NCBI GenBank assembly: GCA_031255415.1
Contig: JAIRSO010000078.1
Location: 1 to 42,245, forward strand
From: Oscillospiraceae bacterium
Lineage (GTDB): Bacteria > Bacillota > Clostridia > Christensenellales > Aristaeellaceae
Direction: 5' to 3'
DNA: 42,245 bases
Shown: one piece after another, positions 17,201 through 25,120 of the stretch
How positions within the stretch are numbered: position 1 is the first letter of the stretch
Layout: each line of letters begins with the position of its first letter
Position numbers and translations under genes: made by a program
Notes under the pieces: generated by a model
Seen by the model: only the letters and a program-made list of their open reading frames with translations
The model's database searches: none
What the model was told of the DNA's origin: nothing

Positions 17201-17306
17201 CGCGCCGGTCGATGAAGGCGCGGATATCAACGCGTTCGTGTTCCGCTCCGTGGACGCGGAAGGGAACATGATAGGCGGGCCTGTGGAGCTGTCGCTCTCG
17301 GTCTGA
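14292..17306 (+). CDS. Secreted glucuronoyl-esterase-like (CE15-type) hydrolase with C-terminal beta domains
   Basis: 1004 residues. The signal peptide is MRKLFRRF plus a hydrophobic stretch ending at AVAEN. The hydrolase part spans about 35-620. Its nucleophile motif G-C-S378-N-M-A-K followed by RAFAGGFFD matches the GCSRxGK signature of carbohydrate esterase family 15, which cleaves glucuronate esters linking hemicellulose to lignin. A candidate catalytic His547 lies in RDQAHANQ; the acid residue was not placed. The last ~380 residues are predicted beta-rich and unassigned; no LPXTG or S-layer anchor is seen. CE15 enzymes are usually 350-450 residues, so this is an enlarged version. The AraC regulator downstream could control it. 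Substrate is inference. Confidence 0.6.
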   Translation: MRKLFRRFAVLALAAALLAGSFAAGAVAENTEAPRSYFPYPAELESLADNFSLPDLFAFFDPSADPNGNGIVDSPDEWEARAAELKDMLSYYVFGHRLDPLKSDTTITSIDDNYSYAWVADINRGESTARGWTEQPALPEGSYTMTVQDRSSRGEGIYYSNYVPVKSYEHSGGTFETPGEYADWQDGDTWEAHMDIVAETMLPTKTVRILIKDTNPDNDAYRSEEASQGVAHRFNIRFPEEAPVVDGVTRDAKASRNGAGYPVLVQVGGISEQQIRTLLENGYAYISVDDSSNPDAGQISRYEALYPPQDPIVYNDNTIINEYPVDSGDLMHTGWMASRALDAIENYMLLSDEEKAALNPNVSIPDIDVYSSAIMGCSNMAKRAFAGGFFDTGDDGDTRFDIIALSDPGGGGLTGFRYSTEGQLFSYEPPVQNGAGGVVVHDYAYGLNESIQRAIQNGSEDQWFSDRAQIFTVRPDLADNTPFDLHAMVAAFVTLTENRYFVCWTGEGQDAWLNSPSTVLTMNAAKEAYEYLGQGGNIGIVVRDQAHANQDRDLPDLIGIMDHAYYGVDKVVRKYQGTLTVNPNTGAGDGLAAADGSGTILPTKEFDSVAALSRNPYFIPSAYLDWSRPGKHVLWTESNSVTEGVPMTFEFHTDADTVELTLTDGATVLTGEAEDGIVTIALAADQAKAGQYTAAAVGSKDTKTIEISGWTVKDALRHSISDNSALGHDVGSGIAFTTPLVNYNSFTDPVRLFIDGKAIPADIYDYDNKISAGTSWLPQSGYLQPYGATLILYPDTEGYRVPMGDKVVFGVRNAKIEALQGYVIAMDIEYEKYDPNATNPNATAARMRFRPTYNTLTPQTPVWAPELLQNTPKSGLPEGEEYWPILGNWRSDLDEAGVLKPIEEIRPLTSAAVESAYNAEISIAAADADGATIAFSAPVNPNDFGLAISGVGGVSFQWADDNQSVRVVYDAPVDEGADINAFVFRSVDAEGNMIGGPVELSLSV

Positions 17307-17353
17307 CCGATCTTGTAGGATAATCGAGCCGGGTTGGAATCCGGCGGCGAGTG

Positions 17354-17388
17354 GATCGTCCCGTTCGGCTTAGCCGCGCGGGGCGATC
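17354..17388. other. Two-tier hairpin after the esterase gene
   Basis: GATCGTCCCG (17354-17363) pairs with CGGGGCGATC (17379-17388), 9 of 10 positions. Inside it CGGC and GCCG close a three-base loop. It begins 48 bases after the stop codon and lacks a following T-run, so it may stabilise or end the transcript without being a classical terminator. The remaining bases up to 17604 hold no gene I can support. Confidence 0.5.
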
Positions 17389-17604
17389 CCGTTCATGGCG
17401 CTATGAATCCGTGAGCCAGAACGAGCAACGCGGGGCAATAATCAGATATTCCCAACTCACGCCCCGTCCGGCGCGCAGACGGCGATTGCGCGCGCGTCCG
17501 TTAGTGGTTACAATAAGGTTACGCGCCGCCGCGTTAATCTTGTTGAAACAAACTCGCGGCGCGGAGTAAGCCGCCTTCGGGCTTCGGGAAAGAGTTGGGC
17601 GCGC

Positions 17605-18465
17605 ATGCGTAGCAATATAAGCGTGGTCAAGTGCGCGGCTGAACGGCCTGCGGCGGGCCAGGGCTTGGATTCCATTTACGCGGTGGTGGAATATTTCATA
17701 CATCGGGCATGCACGCCGAAATGGAGGATCATATCCGACGAGCACACCCACTTTATCGATCTTACCTATGTAGTCGGCGGCTGCGCATCATACAGGATCA
17801 ACGGCGAAACCTACACGGTGCGCAAGGGCGACTTACTATGCGTGCCGCAGGGCAGCGAGCGCACCGCCACGTGCAAGCCCTGCTGCCCGATGGAATGCTA
17901 CACGATGAATTTCCAGCTTTACGATTTCTATACGCGCCAGAACGCCGTACTGCCGTTTAACTTGCTCACGCGCATAGGGACTCAGCCCAACGTCGTCCGT
18001 CTGATGGACGAACTGTACCGCGTGTGGATATCGCGCGAAGAAGGGTATGTGCTGCGCGCTAACGCTTACGCGCTGCTGATCATCAGCGAGTTATTGTCGG
18101 TGACGCGCAACGAGGCCAGGCTGTCCAGCGTTGATCTTCGGGTGCGCAAGGCGGCGGATTACATCATGCAGCATTACGGCGAACAGCTTACCACATCGAT
18201 GCTGGCCGATTTGGTGCATCTCAATCCCGTGTATCTATCCTCGCTGTTTCGCAAGTCGCTGGGCACGTCGGTCAGGCAGTACATACAGCGCATCCGTATC
18301 AGCAACGCCGAGCTTCTTTTGGAGGAAGGCGTATATAACATCACCCAGGTGGCGGAGATGTGCGGGTTCCGCGACGTGTATTATTTCAGCCGCACGTTCA
18401 AGCAGATGAAAGGGGTGCCTCCCAGCGCGCTGATCCATAAGGAGCCGCGCGCCGTGCCCTCTTGA
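17605..18465 (+). CDS. AraC-family transcriptional regulator
   Basis: 286 residues. An N-terminal cupin-like sensing domain (about 35-130, with ISDEHTHFIDLTYVVGG and a GDLLCVPQG turn) precedes the double helix-turn-helix domain at about 180-280. The second half carries LADLVHLNPVYLSSLFRK and ITQVAEMCGFRDVYYFSRTFK, both classic AraC signatures. The start ATG 17605 has only a weak purine-rich site (GAAAGAG). Such regulators usually respond to sugars in gut Firmicutes. It lies about 300 bases downstream of the esterase and could regulate it, but no shared operator was identified. Confidence 0.9.
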   Translation: MRSNISVVKCAAERPAAGQGLDSIYAVVEYFIHRACTPKWRIISDEHTHFIDLTYVVGGCASYRINGETYTVRKGDLLCVPQGSERTATCKPCCPMECYTMNFQLYDFYTRQNAVLPFNLLTRIGTQPNVVRLMDELYRVWISREEGYVLRANAYALLIISELLSVTRNEARLSSVDLRVRKAADYIMQHYGEQLTTSMLADLVHLNPVYLSSLFRKSLGTSVRQYIQRIRISNAELLLEEGVYNITQVAEMCGFRDVYYFSRTFKQMKGVPPSALIHKEPRAVPS

Positions 18466-18617
18466 CGAGCCGCGTCCGGTTTGATATTTATTCTCGCGGA
18501 ACATAGACGCGGGCGTTTCAACGGCCTCCTTCCGGGGTATATATCAAGCGTAAGGCGCGCGGGCGCGGATTAACGCAAGGTTCCCGAGAGGGTTAATAGC
18601 GAAGGAGGTTTCTCGAT

Positions 18618-19160
18618 ATGAAGAAATGGGTTTGCCAGGTTTGCGGATACGTGCATACGGGCGACGAGCCGCCGGAGTCCTGTCCGGTATGCAAGGCGAA
18701 AAAGGATAAGTTCAGCGAGATGGGCGCTGGCAAGCAGTATGCCGACGAGCACAAGATCGGGGTCGCGAAAGGCGCGGACGAGCGCGTGATAGAGGGACTG
18801 CGCGCGAACTTCACCGGGGAGTGCGCGGAGGTCGGCATGTATCTGGCGATGAGCCGCCAGGCCGACCGCGACGGGTATCCCGAAGTGGCGGAGGCGTTCA
18901 AGCGTTACGCGTTCGAGGAAGCCGAGCACGCCGCGAAGTTTGCCGAACTGCTGGGCGAGATCGTTTATCCCGACACCAAGAAGAATCTCGAGCTACGCGC
19001 GGAAGCCGAGTTCGGCGCTACCTCCGGCAAGAAGGAGCTAGCGACGCTGGCGAAGCAGTTGAATTATGACGCGATCCACGATACCGTGCATGAGATGTGC
19101 AAGGACGAGGCGCGGCACGGCAAGGGGTTCGACGGACTTTTGAAGAGATACTTCGGCTGA
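18618..19160 (+). CDS. Reverse-type rubrerythrin
   Basis: 180 residues; the start follows GAAGGAGG. The N-terminus is a rubredoxin-like domain with two CxxC pairs (CQVCGY, CPVC) that binds one iron. A ferritin-like four-helix domain follows, with di-iron ligands in [19 protein letters not shown] and DEARHGKG. Rubredoxin before the di-iron domain is the reverse of classical rubrerythrin and is typical of strict anaerobes, where it reduces hydrogen peroxide. This supports an anaerobic host. It stands alone, with a hairpin downstream. Confidence 0.92.
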   Translation: MKKWVCQVCGYVHTGDEPPESCPVCKAKKDKFSEMGAGKQYADEHKIGVAKGADERVIEGLRANFTGECAEVGMYLAMSRQADRDGYPEVAEAFKRYAFEEAEHAAKFAELLGEIVYPDTKKNLELRAEAEFGATSGKKELATLAKQLNYDAIHDTVHEMCKDEARHGKGFDGLLKRYFG

Positions 19161-19185
19161 ACGCGGGGGTTCGGCGGGTTTTAGC

Positions 19186-19207
19186 GGGGACGGCGCAAGC
19201 CGTTCCC
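19186..19207 (+). terminator. Hairpin downstream of rubrerythrin
   Basis: GGGGACGGC (19186-19194) pairs with GCCGTTCCC (19199-19207), including one G-T pair, across a GCAA tetraloop. It lies 25 bases after the stop codon. The sequence after it is only mildly T-rich, so termination is likely but not certain. Confidence 0.5.
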
Positions 19208-19240
19208 GTTCCGCTTTGGGAGAGGGGATTGTGAACTGTT

Positions 19241-20071
19241 GTGAAGGATACGGTAAAAAGAGCGGGAATAACCGCAATAAAGGTATTGTTATACATGGCG
19301 CTGTCGCTCGCTCTGGGCGTTGCGTTTATACCCGTTGTCGAATCTCCCGTACTCTGGCGGTTCACCGCCGAACTGTTCCCGTTTATCGCGGCGTCCGTCA
19401 TGACGCTGGCGTTTTGGATCGTGGTCGAGAAGCGCGCGCTGGCTATTAACATCTTCAATAGCTTTGGCCGGGATACTCTCGCGGGGCTGGCTGTCGGCGC
19501 GGTCTGGGTCGGAGCGGTCGTTATTCTGATGTACGCGTCTGGCGCGCTGCGGTTTGCTAAGGCTCAGAGCGTGCCTTGGCTGGCGGTCTGGATCATCGCG
19601 GTGTTTCTGAACGCCGCTATGCAGGAACTGCTTATACGCGGTTACGCGTTCTCGCTCATAGCGCGCCGCCATAGCAATCTCGCCGCCGTGATCGTCACGA
19701 CCGTTATATTCACCGCTCTGCACGCCGGGGCTTTCGAGTCCGGCGTGCCCGCCGTGATTAACATAGTGGCTGCGGGTTCGCTGTTCGCGCTGATGACGCT
19801 GCGATTCGGGAGCCTATGGTCCGCTATCGTCGCGCACTTTATATGGAATGGCGCGACTGGGATACTGCTTGGCGCGAACGTACTGCCAGAGGATTATCCG
19901 CATGTAGTGGACATTGTTATGAGCGGAAACGATTTGCTGACCGGTGGACTCGCGCCGATAGAGGGGAGCGTTATCACGGCGGCGGTGAGTGTGGCGCTGG
20001 CGGTTATAGTATGGAGGTTCGCGGGGCGCTCGAAGATCGCGCGCGTTGACGTTAACGAGGATCAGCTGTAA
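19241..20071 (+). CDS. CPBP-family intramembrane glutamic protease
   Basis: 276 residues from GTG 19241; the purine-rich GAGGGG upstream is 13 bases away, longer than usual. There are about seven hydrophobic segments. Motif 1 is Q128-E-L-L-I-R-G, where the family usually has E-E-x-x-x-R. Motif 2 is FTALH and motif 3 is HFIWN, giving the two expected histidines and the Asn. CPBP (Abi) proteases process prenylated or bacteriocin-related substrates and some are linked to immunity. The first Glu change is notable because that residue is part of the active site. Target unknown. Confidence 0.85.
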   Translation: MKDTVKRAGITAIKVLLYMALSLALGVAFIPVVESPVLWRFTAELFPFIAASVMTLAFWIVVEKRALAINIFNSFGRDTLAGLAVGAVWVGAVVILMYASGALRFAKAQSVPWLAVWIIAVFLNAAMQELLIRGYAFSLIARRHSNLAAVIVTTVIFTALHAGAFESGVPAVINIVAAGSLFALMTLRFGSLWSAIVAHFIWNGATGILLGANVLPEDYPHVVDIVMSGNDLLTGGLAPIEGSVITAAVSVALAVIVWRFAGRSKIARVDVNEDQL

Positions 20072-20093
20072 AAGATCGGGATATTTATAGGTA

Positions 20094-20192
20094 GGAACGC
20101 AGGCGCCCTTGTCGCCCCCTTAGGAGTTCCCCCTCTGTCGCTTCGCGATGTCTCCCCCTAGGGGGGGGGCGACAAGGGGGGGGTTGCGTTCC
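20094..20192. repeat. Palindromic intergenic repeat element, copy 1
   Basis: Outer arms GGAACGC (20094-20100) and GCGTTCC (20186-20192) are inverted. Inside them CCTTGTCGCCCCC pairs with GGGGGCGACAAGG, and the centre has CTCTGTCGCTTCGCGATG. The whole can fold into one long stem. A degenerate copy occurs at 25061. Such elements resemble non-coding MITE/REP-like repeats of Firmicutes; there is no coding frame. Confidence 0.75.
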
Positions 20193-20254
20193 TGCCCATT
20201 GGTTTTGATCAATAATCCGCTCCCTATCCTAACTATCGCGCATGGATATTCCGC

Positions 20255-20283
20255 TTGTTGAGCATGCTGACCAGTGATATAAT
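20255..20283 (+). promoter_or_regulatory. Promoter of ileS
   Basis: The -35 TTGTTG (20255-20260), a 17-base spacer and a perfect -10 TATAAT (20278-20283) with an upstream TG (extended -10) are present. The start should be near 20290, only about 34 bases before the ATG. That leaves no room for a T-box leader. Confidence 0.85.
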
Positions 20284-20307
20284 ATTACTTATCATGCCGC
20301 CCATGCA

Positions 20308-20315
20308 GGGAGGAG
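20308..20315 (+). promoter_or_regulatory. Shine-Dalgarno site fixing the ileS start
   Basis: GGGAGGAG, 8 bases before ATG 20324. The longer open frame would begin inside the promoter and is rejected. Confidence 0.85.
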
Positions 20316-20323
20316 TATTCATA

Positions 20324-23300
20324 ATGTTCAACCCCGTGTCCGCCGGACTCGACTTCCAATCCCGCGAGCGTGAAATCTCCGCGTTCTGGAAAGAGCGCGG
20401 CATATTCGCCAAATATATGCGCCTGCGCGACGGCGCGAAGCCGTTCGTGTTCTACGACGGTCCGCCGACCGCGAACGGCAGGCCGCATATCGGCCACGTC
20501 GAAACTCGCGCGTTCAAAGACCTGATACCGCGCTATCGCACGATGAAGGGCTACGACGTACTGCGCAAGGCCGGATGGGATACTCACGGCCTGCCCGTCG
20601 AGCTGGAGGTCGAGAAGCAGCTGCGCCTGGACGGCAAGGAACAGATTGAGGCCTATGGCTGCGAGCCGTTCATCAAGGAATGCAAGCGATCCGTGTGGAC
20701 TTACCTGAACGAGTGGCGCGCGATGAGCGAGGCCGTCGCGTTTTGGGTGGATATGGACGATCCATACGTTACGTATGAGAATAACTATATCGAGTCGATA
20801 TGGTGGTCGCTAAAGACTATCCACGATAAGGGCTTGCTGTATGAAGGCGCGAAGACCGTGCCGTATTGCCCGCGATGCGGCACCGCGCTGTCAAGCCACG
20901 AGGTCGCGCAGGGTTATAAATCCGTGACCGAAACATCCGTGACGGTAAGGTTCAGGACGCTGGACGATCCGACGCTGTCCATACTGGCCTGGACGACCAC
21001 GCCATGGACGCTGCCCAGCAACCTGGCGCTGTGCGTCGCGCCGAACGAAAGATACGCTACGGTATCGTGGAAAGGCGAACGGCTGATACTGGCGGAGGCT
21101 CTGCTGGAGCGCACGCTCAAGGAGGGTTATACGGTCGAGCGCGTCCAGACCGGGAAGGAATTGGAAGGCCTGCGCTACGTCCCGCTCTACGGCGCGGACG
21201 TTAACAAGAAGGCTTGGTTTGTCGTGTGCGACGGTTACGTCACGCTGGACGACGGCACGGGCGTGGTGCATATCGCGCCGTCGTTTGGCGAAGACGATTC
21301 GCGCGTGGGACGACAGTATAATCTGCCGCATCTGCAAAGAGTCGATACGCGCGGACGCATGACCGCCGACGCTCCATTCGCCGGGCTGTTCGTCAAGGAC
21401 GCGGACCCGATGATCATAAATGATCTAAAGGAACGAGGGCTGCTGTTCGGCGCGTCCGCGTACACGCACGACTATCCGTTCTGCTGGCGCTGCGATACTC
21501 CGCTGCTGTATTACGCGCGTCCGACTTGGTTCATCCGCGTGACCGCGGTACGCGACAGCCTCGCGCGCGCGAACCAATCGGTTAACTGGCTGCCCGACAA
21601 CGTCCGCGATGGACGCATGGGAAACTTTATCGAGAACGTAATCGACTGGGGTTTATCCAGGGAGCGGTACTGGGGCACGCCTCTGCCGATCTGGCGCTGT
21701 CCGAACGGGCATATCCACGTGATAGGCTCCGTGGCGGAACTGCGCGAGCGCGGCTCGATAGACGGTAAACCCGTGCCTGCCGACATAGAGCTTCATCGCC
21801 CGTATATCGACGCGGTGGCAATCAAGTGCCCCGAGTGCGGCGAGGAATCGCGCCGCGTCAAGGAGGTCATAGATTGCTGGTATGACAGCGGCTCGATGCC
21901 GTTCGCGCAGTGGCATTACCCGTTTGAGAACAAGGAGCGGTTTGAGTCGCTGTTCCCTGCGGACTTCATCTGCGAGGCCGTAGACCAGACGCGCGGCTGG
22001 TTCTATACCCTACTGGCAATATCCACGTTGTTGTTTGATAAATCGCCGTTCAAGACGTGTCTGGTGCTGGGGCTTGTGCAGGACGATCAAGGACGCAAGA
22101 TGTCCAAACACCTGGGCAACGTGATCTCGCCGGAGAGCGTTCTTAGCGACCTAGGCGCGGACGCGGTGCGCTGGCACTTCTACGTTAGCGGCGCGCCGTG
22201 GCTGCCCAGCAGATTCTCCCGCGAGATATGCGCCGAGACCCAGCGCAGATTCATGGGCACGCTGTGGAACACATACGCGTTCTTCATCCTATACGCGAAC
22301 GTCGACGGATACAAGCCCGGCGCGAGCCTTGATTTATCCTCGCTGACGACGCTGGACCGCTGGCTGTTATCGCGCCTTAACGGTTTGGTTCAAAAGGTCG
22401 ACGGCTGGCTGGATCAAACCCGCGTCACCGAGAGCGCGCGCGCCGTCTCCGATTTCGTCGACGAGTTATCGAACTGGTACGTCCGGCGCAGCCGGGAAAG
22501 ATTCTGGGCGAAGGGCATGCCGAGGGGCAAGGAGGCCGCGTTCGCGACGCTGTACTCCGCGCTGGTCACGCTGGCTAAACTGCTCGCGCCGTTCACGCCG
22601 TTCCTATCGGAATCGCTCTATCAGAACCTTGTGCGCTCCCAGGACGAGGGCGCGCCCGAGTCGGTGCACCTGTGCGATTATCCCGAGGCGGACGTTTCGC
22701 TCATCGATCCGAAACTGGAGTCCGACATGTCCGCCCTGATACACACGGTGGAGCTTGGACGCGCGTGCCGCTCCGCCGCGAACATAAAGATTCGACAGCC
22801 GGTCGCCGCCGTGTTCGCGCAGGGATTGACGTTGCCGGACGACTTCGCCGCGCTGGCTATGGAGGAACTCAACGCGAAGCGCATCGAGTTTGTCAGCGAC
22901 GCGCGATCGTTCCTGAGTTTCAACGTTAAGCCGCAGCTGAGGACGCTTGGACCGCGTTACGGCAAGCTGCTAGGATCGCTCCGCCGCGCGCTGGCTGAAG
23001 CGGACGGGCTGGACGTAGTCCAGACCCTCGATCGAGGCGAGCCTCTGCGCGTCGAGCTGGAGGGGCGGGTGATCGAGCTGGCGCGCGAGGATCTGATCAT
23101 CGAGCCCGCGCGCGCGGAGGGTTATGTCGCCGAATCCGACGGCGGCGTAACGGTCGCGCTGGATACAACGCTCACGCCGGAGCTTATCGAGGAGGGACTC
23201 GCGCGCGAACTCATCAGCAAGATACAGCAGACGCGCAAGGACGCGGGCTTTGACGTGACCGACCGCGTAGACATTGACGTAAAGACCACGCAGACGCTGG

Positions 23301-23449
23301 CGGCGGCTGTATCGAACCGCCGCGAGATGATCCTCTCCGCCACGCTGGGCGTGTCGCTGACCGACGGAGTGGAGTTAGCCGGAGCGGCGGTTCGCGATTG
23401 GGATATAAACGGCGAGCCGGCTACAGTCTCCGTGCGTAAAGCCCGGTAA
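20324..23449 (+). CDS. ileS: Isoleucyl-tRNA synthetase, type 2 (eukaryal-like)
   Basis: 1041 residues. Class I signature motifs are intact: PHIGH at 54-58 and KMSKH starting at Lys592. The flanking sequence (FYDGPPTANGRPHIGH, GWDTHGLPVELEVE, KMSKHLGNV) matches the type 2 group of IleRS, the form shared with eukaryotes and generally insensitive to mupirocin, rather than the type 1 form (which has HDGPPYANG). An editing CP1 domain and a C-terminal anticodon-binding domain are present by length; no C-terminal zinc cluster of the type 1 kind is seen. It is led by a strong promoter without a T-box and overlaps the next gene by one base (TAATG). Confidence 0.95.
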   Translation: MFNPVSAGLDFQSREREISAFWKERGIFAKYMRLRDGAKPFVFYDGPPTANGRPHIGHVETRAFKDLIPRYRTMKGYDVLRKAGWDTHGLPVELEVEKQLRLDGKEQIEAYGCEPFIKECKRSVWTYLNEWRAMSEAVAFWVDMDDPYVTYENNYIESIWWSLKTIHDKGLLYEGAKTVPYCPRCGTALSSHEVAQGYKSVTETSVTVRFRTLDDPTLSILAWTTTPWTLPSNLALCVAPNERYATVSWKGERLILAEALLERTLKEGYTVERVQTGKELEGLRYVPLYGADVNKKAWFVVCDGYVTLDDGTGVVHIAPSFGEDDSRVGRQYNLPHLQRVDTRGRMTADAPFAGLFVKDADPMIINDLKERGLLFGASAYTHDYPFCWRCDTPLLYYARPTWFIRVTAVRDSLARANQSVNWLPDNVRDGRMGNFIENVIDWGLSRERYWGTPLPIWRCPNGHIHVIGSVAELRERGSIDGKPVPADIELHRPYIDAVAIKCPECGEESRRVKEVIDCWYDSGSMPFAQWHYPFENKERFESLFPADFICEAVDQTRGWFYTLLAISTLLFDKSPFKTCLVLGLVQDDQGRKMSKHLGNVISPESVLSDLGADAVRWHFYVSGAPWLPSRFSREICAETQRRFMGTLWNTYAFFILYANVDGYKPGASLDLSSLTTLDRWLLSRLNGLVQKVDGWLDQTRVTESARAVSDFVDELSNWYVRRSRERFWAKGMPRGKEAAFATLYSALVTLAKLLAPFTPFLSESLYQNLVRSQDEGAPESVHLCDYPEADVSLIDPKLESDMSALIHTVELGRACRSAANIKIRQPVAAVFAQGLTLPDDFAALAMEELNAKRIEFVSDARSFLSFNVKPQLRTLGPRYGKLLGSLRRALAEADGLDVVQTLDRGEPLRVELEGRVIELAREDLIIEPARAEGYVAESDGGVTVALDTTLTPELIEEGLARELISKIQQTRKDAGFDVTDRVDIDVKTTQTLAAAVSNRREMILSATLGVSLTDGVELAGAAVRDWDINGEPATVSVRKAR

Positions 23450-24321
23450 TGTCTTCAACGATGTTCATCGCCGACGGCTGGCGCGACTACGAGGCTCTGG
23501 ATACAGGCGGCGGCGCGAAACTGGAACGCTGGGGGGAAGTGATTCTCTCGCGTCCCGATCCGCAGGCGATATGGCCGGTCGCCGATCCTGAGTCTTGGAG
23601 CCGCGCGGACGCGGTATACTCTCGATCCGAGACGGGGGGCGGGTCTTGGACGTTCCGCCGCGAACTGCCCGGACGCTGGGAGATGCGGTATGGGAAGTTG
23701 CGTTTCCATGTCCGTCCGACGGGGTTCAAGCATACCGGGCTGTTCCCCGAACAGGCCGTGAATTGGGATTGGATGGCGCGGATGATCCGCGAGGCGGATC
23801 GCCCCGTTAGCGTGCTGAACCTGTTCGCGTATACGGGCGGCGCGACGCTGGCCTGCGCGGCGGCTGGAGCGCGCGTGACGCATGTAGACGCGGCTAAAGG
23901 CATGGCGCAGTGGGCAAAGGAAAACTACGCGCTGTCCGGTCTGCCGCCGAACGGGGTTCGTTGGATCGTGGACGACGCGGGGCGGTTCGCCGCGCGCGAG
24001 TTGAGGCGCGGACATACTTACGACGCGATCATACTCGATCCGCCGTCATACGGACGAGGCCCGGATGGCGAGGTGTGGAAACTGGAGTCGAGTCTGTATC
24101 CGCTGGTGGAGTCGCTCGCGTCATTGCTGGGCGGCGCGCCGCTGTTCTTCCTGCTTAACAGTTACACGACGGGGTTACAACCCGCCGCGATAACCAACGT
24201 GCTGTCCCGCGCTCTGCGCGGCGTGCCGGGCGTGATAGACTCGCGCGAGGTGGGTCTGCCTGTCCGCACCGGCGGCGCGCTCCCCTGCGGAGCCTCCGCG
24301 CGCTGGACTCCGCTATCATGA
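23449..24321 (+). CDS. Class I SAM-dependent methyltransferase (RlmI/RlmK-like)
   Basis: 290 residues. The SAM-binding glycine motif is NLFAYTGGATLA, followed by the acidic HVDAAKG strand and a catalytic-region DPPSYGRG motif typical of RlmI-type rRNA methyltransferases. The upstream region carries the FKHTGLFPEQ segment found just before the Rossmann fold in this group. There is no N-terminal PUA domain. The start codon overlaps the ileS stop (TAATG), and the end overlaps the pseudouridine synthase start (ATGA), so the three genes are probably one transcription unit for translation and RNA modification. The exact target base is unknown. Confidence 0.85.
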   Translation: MSSTMFIADGWRDYEALDTGGGAKLERWGEVILSRPDPQAIWPVADPESWSRADAVYSRSETGGGSWTFRRELPGRWEMRYGKLRFHVRPTGFKHTGLFPEQAVNWDWMARMIREADRPVSVLNLFAYTGGATLACAAAGARVTHVDAAKGMAQWAKENYALSGLPPNGVRWIVDDAGRFAARELRRGHTYDAIILDPPSYGRGPDGEVWKLESSLYPLVESLASLLGGAPLFFLLNSYTTGLQPAAITNVLSRALRGVPGVIDSREVGLPVRTGGALPCGASARWTPLS

Positions 24322-25013
24322 TCCCGGCTATATTATATGAAGACAACCATCTGTTGATATCGGTCAAGCCGCCGAACCTGCCGATCCAGGCGGATTCGTC
24401 CGGCGACGTCGATATGCTGTCTATGCTGAAGGCGTATGTCAAGACGCGTTACTCCAAACCGGGAGAAGTCTACCTGGGATTGGTGCACCGCGTGGATCGT
24501 CCGGCGGGCGGGGTGGTCGCGTTCGCGCGCACGTCGAAAGCGGCGGCAAGGTTGAGCGCGCAGCTTCGCGAGCATCGCATGCGCAGATCGTATCTAGCCG
24601 TAATCGAGGGAAACGTCGGCGAGTCCGGGGAGATGCGCGACTATCTTGTTAAGGATAGCAAGACCAATACCGTATCGATCGCGGACGAGGGCGAGTCCGG
24701 CGCGCGCGAGGCGATTCTTCATTATAAGAGGATAGCGGCGGCTGGATCGTCCGAAATTCTGACGCTGGCGGAGATTCAACTGGAGACGGGGCGATCGCAT
24801 CAGATAAGGGTGCAGTTTGCCGGTAGAGGGGCTCCGTTGTGGGCGGACGCGCGGTATGGGAAGGCGCGCCCGGGGGAAACGGCGTCGCTGTGGGGTTATG
24901 CGCTGGAGCTAACGCATCCCACCAGAGGCGAGGCGATGCGGTTTATCGCGAAACCGCCGGAAAGGTATCCGTGGAGTTTGTTCGCGGAGGTAACGGAGGG
25001 CTTGACGCGGTAG
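24318..25013 (+). CDS. RluA-family pseudouridine synthase
   Basis: 231 residues. The catalytic motif HRVDRPAGG contains the essential Asp60 (family pattern HRLDxxTSG). Further conserved parts are LLISVKPPNLP at the start and ETGRSHQIRVQ in the second half. No S4 domain is present, so it is the short form, which modifies 23S rRNA or tRNA uridines. It overlaps the methyltransferase by four bases. About 100 non-coding bases holding a degenerate repeat element follow. Confidence 0.9.
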   Translation: MIPAILYEDNHLLISVKPPNLPIQADSSGDVDMLSMLKAYVKTRYSKPGEVYLGLVHRVDRPAGGVVAFARTSKAAARLSAQLREHRMRRSYLAVIEGNVGESGEMRDYLVKDSKTNTVSIADEGESGAREAILHYKRIAAAGSSEILTLAEIQLETGRSHQIRVQFAGRGAPLWADARYGKARPGETASLWGYALELTHPTRGEAMRFIAKPPERYPWSLFAEVTEGLTR

Positions 25014-25060
25014 ATACGCGGGCGTTTTTGTTGTACCCGAAGGGGCATGCTCCTAACAGC

Positions 25061-25120
25061 GCCCCCTCTGCCGCTTCGAGGCGTTTCCCTCTAAGGTGGC
25101 GGCAAGGGGTTTGCGTCCTA
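25061..25120. repeat. Palindromic intergenic repeat element, degenerate copy 2
   Basis: It shares the CCCCCTCTG-C-CGCTTCG core, the GGCGGCAAGGGG arm and the TTGCGTCCTA end with the copy at 20094-20192, in the same orientation. The left arm is eroded. Its right end reaches the stop codon of the holin-like gene (25118-25120). Confidence 0.65.

Noticed and set aside
20193-20323. T-box riboswitch before ileS
   Set aside because: The promoter leaves only ~34 bases of leader and no T-box core sequence is present.
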